Assembly: GCA_029060585.1 (NCBI GenBank)
Contig: JAIDTS010000151.1
Span: forward strand, 1 to 22,820
Direction of reading: 5' to 3'
Length of the DNA stretch: 22,820 bases
Source: Muribaculaceae bacterium
GTDB taxonomy: Bacteria > Bacteroidota > Bacteroidia > Bacteroidales > Muribaculaceae
Shown here: one piece after another, positions 22,752-22,820 of the stretch
How the letters are laid out: the number at the start of each line of letters is the position of its first letter
Numbering within the stretch: position 1 is the first letter of the stretch
Program-made: the position numbers and the translations under genes
Notes under the pieces: generated by a model
Told to the model about the DNA's origin: nothing
Database searches by the model: none
Seen by the model: the letters and a program-made list of their open reading frames with translations, nothing else

Positions 22752-22820
22752 TTACTTCTTAGCGATCTTCTTGTAGCCGTAAACAGCGCGGTCGCCGAGT
22801 TCCTCTTCGATGCGGAGGAG
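22752..22820 (-). CDS. eno: Enolase, last 22 codons (5' part outside window)
   Basis: The visible C-terminus reads LLRIEEELGDRAVYGYKKIA followed by KK and a TAA stop at 22752-22754. The LLRIEEELG...Y segment is the conserved end of bacterial enolase, the glycolytic enzyme converting 2-phosphoglycerate to phosphoenolpyruvate. Only this tail lies in the window, so nothing can be said about its start or its active site. It is a housekeeping gene and marks this edge as core chromosome. Confidence 0.85.
   Translation of the reverse strand, partial: LLRIEEELGDRAVYGYKKIAKK

Overview
The window looks like a piece of a Bacteroidota chromosome, most likely a gut Bacteroidales of the Muribaculaceae type. 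The reasons are Bacteroidota-style promoters (TTTG, then about 20 bases, then TAnnTTTG), almost no Shine-Dalgarno sequences, large secreted proteins whose C-termini resemble type IX secretion (T9SS) sorting domains, BspA-type leucine-rich repeats, streptopain-family (C10) peptidases and many glycoside hydrolases. The species cannot be fixed from the sequence alone.

Left part, plus strand (1-11529). The window opens inside a HipA-type kinase gene whose start lies upstream. A 417-base gene-free stretch follows, holding a perfect 13-base inverted repeat, a good promoter and a foldable leader. Next come a lipoprotein-type nitroreductase, a DUF6155 protein, a maltose/galactoside-type O-acetyltransferase, a secreted GH3 beta-glycosidase with a DUF1573-like N-terminal domain and a PA14 insert, a 1454-residue DUF4011/SF1 helicase with a degenerate restriction-endonuclease-like domain and a DUF3320-like tail, a GNAT acetyltransferase and a small WG-repeat protein. 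A long hairpin sits between the GH3 and helicase genes. It also argues that the helicase starts at the ATG at 6168 rather than the upstream GTG.

Middle. Two perfect hairpins (11534-11601) separate the plus-strand genes from the convergent minus-strand genes.

Right part, minus strand (11624-22820). Read in the direction of transcription, this part holds the last 22 codons of enolase, a terminator, a promoter, a secreted GH43-type glycosidase and a GC-rich hairpin. A second promoter then precedes a probable two-gene operon. Its first gene encodes a 573-residue surface protein with five 61-residue List-Bact/InlB-type repeats. Its second encodes a 2313-residue giant with a streptopain-like protease domain, three BspA-like repeat blocks and a sorting-type tail. 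The two products share a cysteine-containing domain, so they probably work together at the cell surface.

The functional themes are surface glycan and protein degradation, plus one candidate nucleic-acid conflict protein (the helicase) and a HipA kinase. I see no complete mobile element, CRISPR array, tRNA or rRNA.
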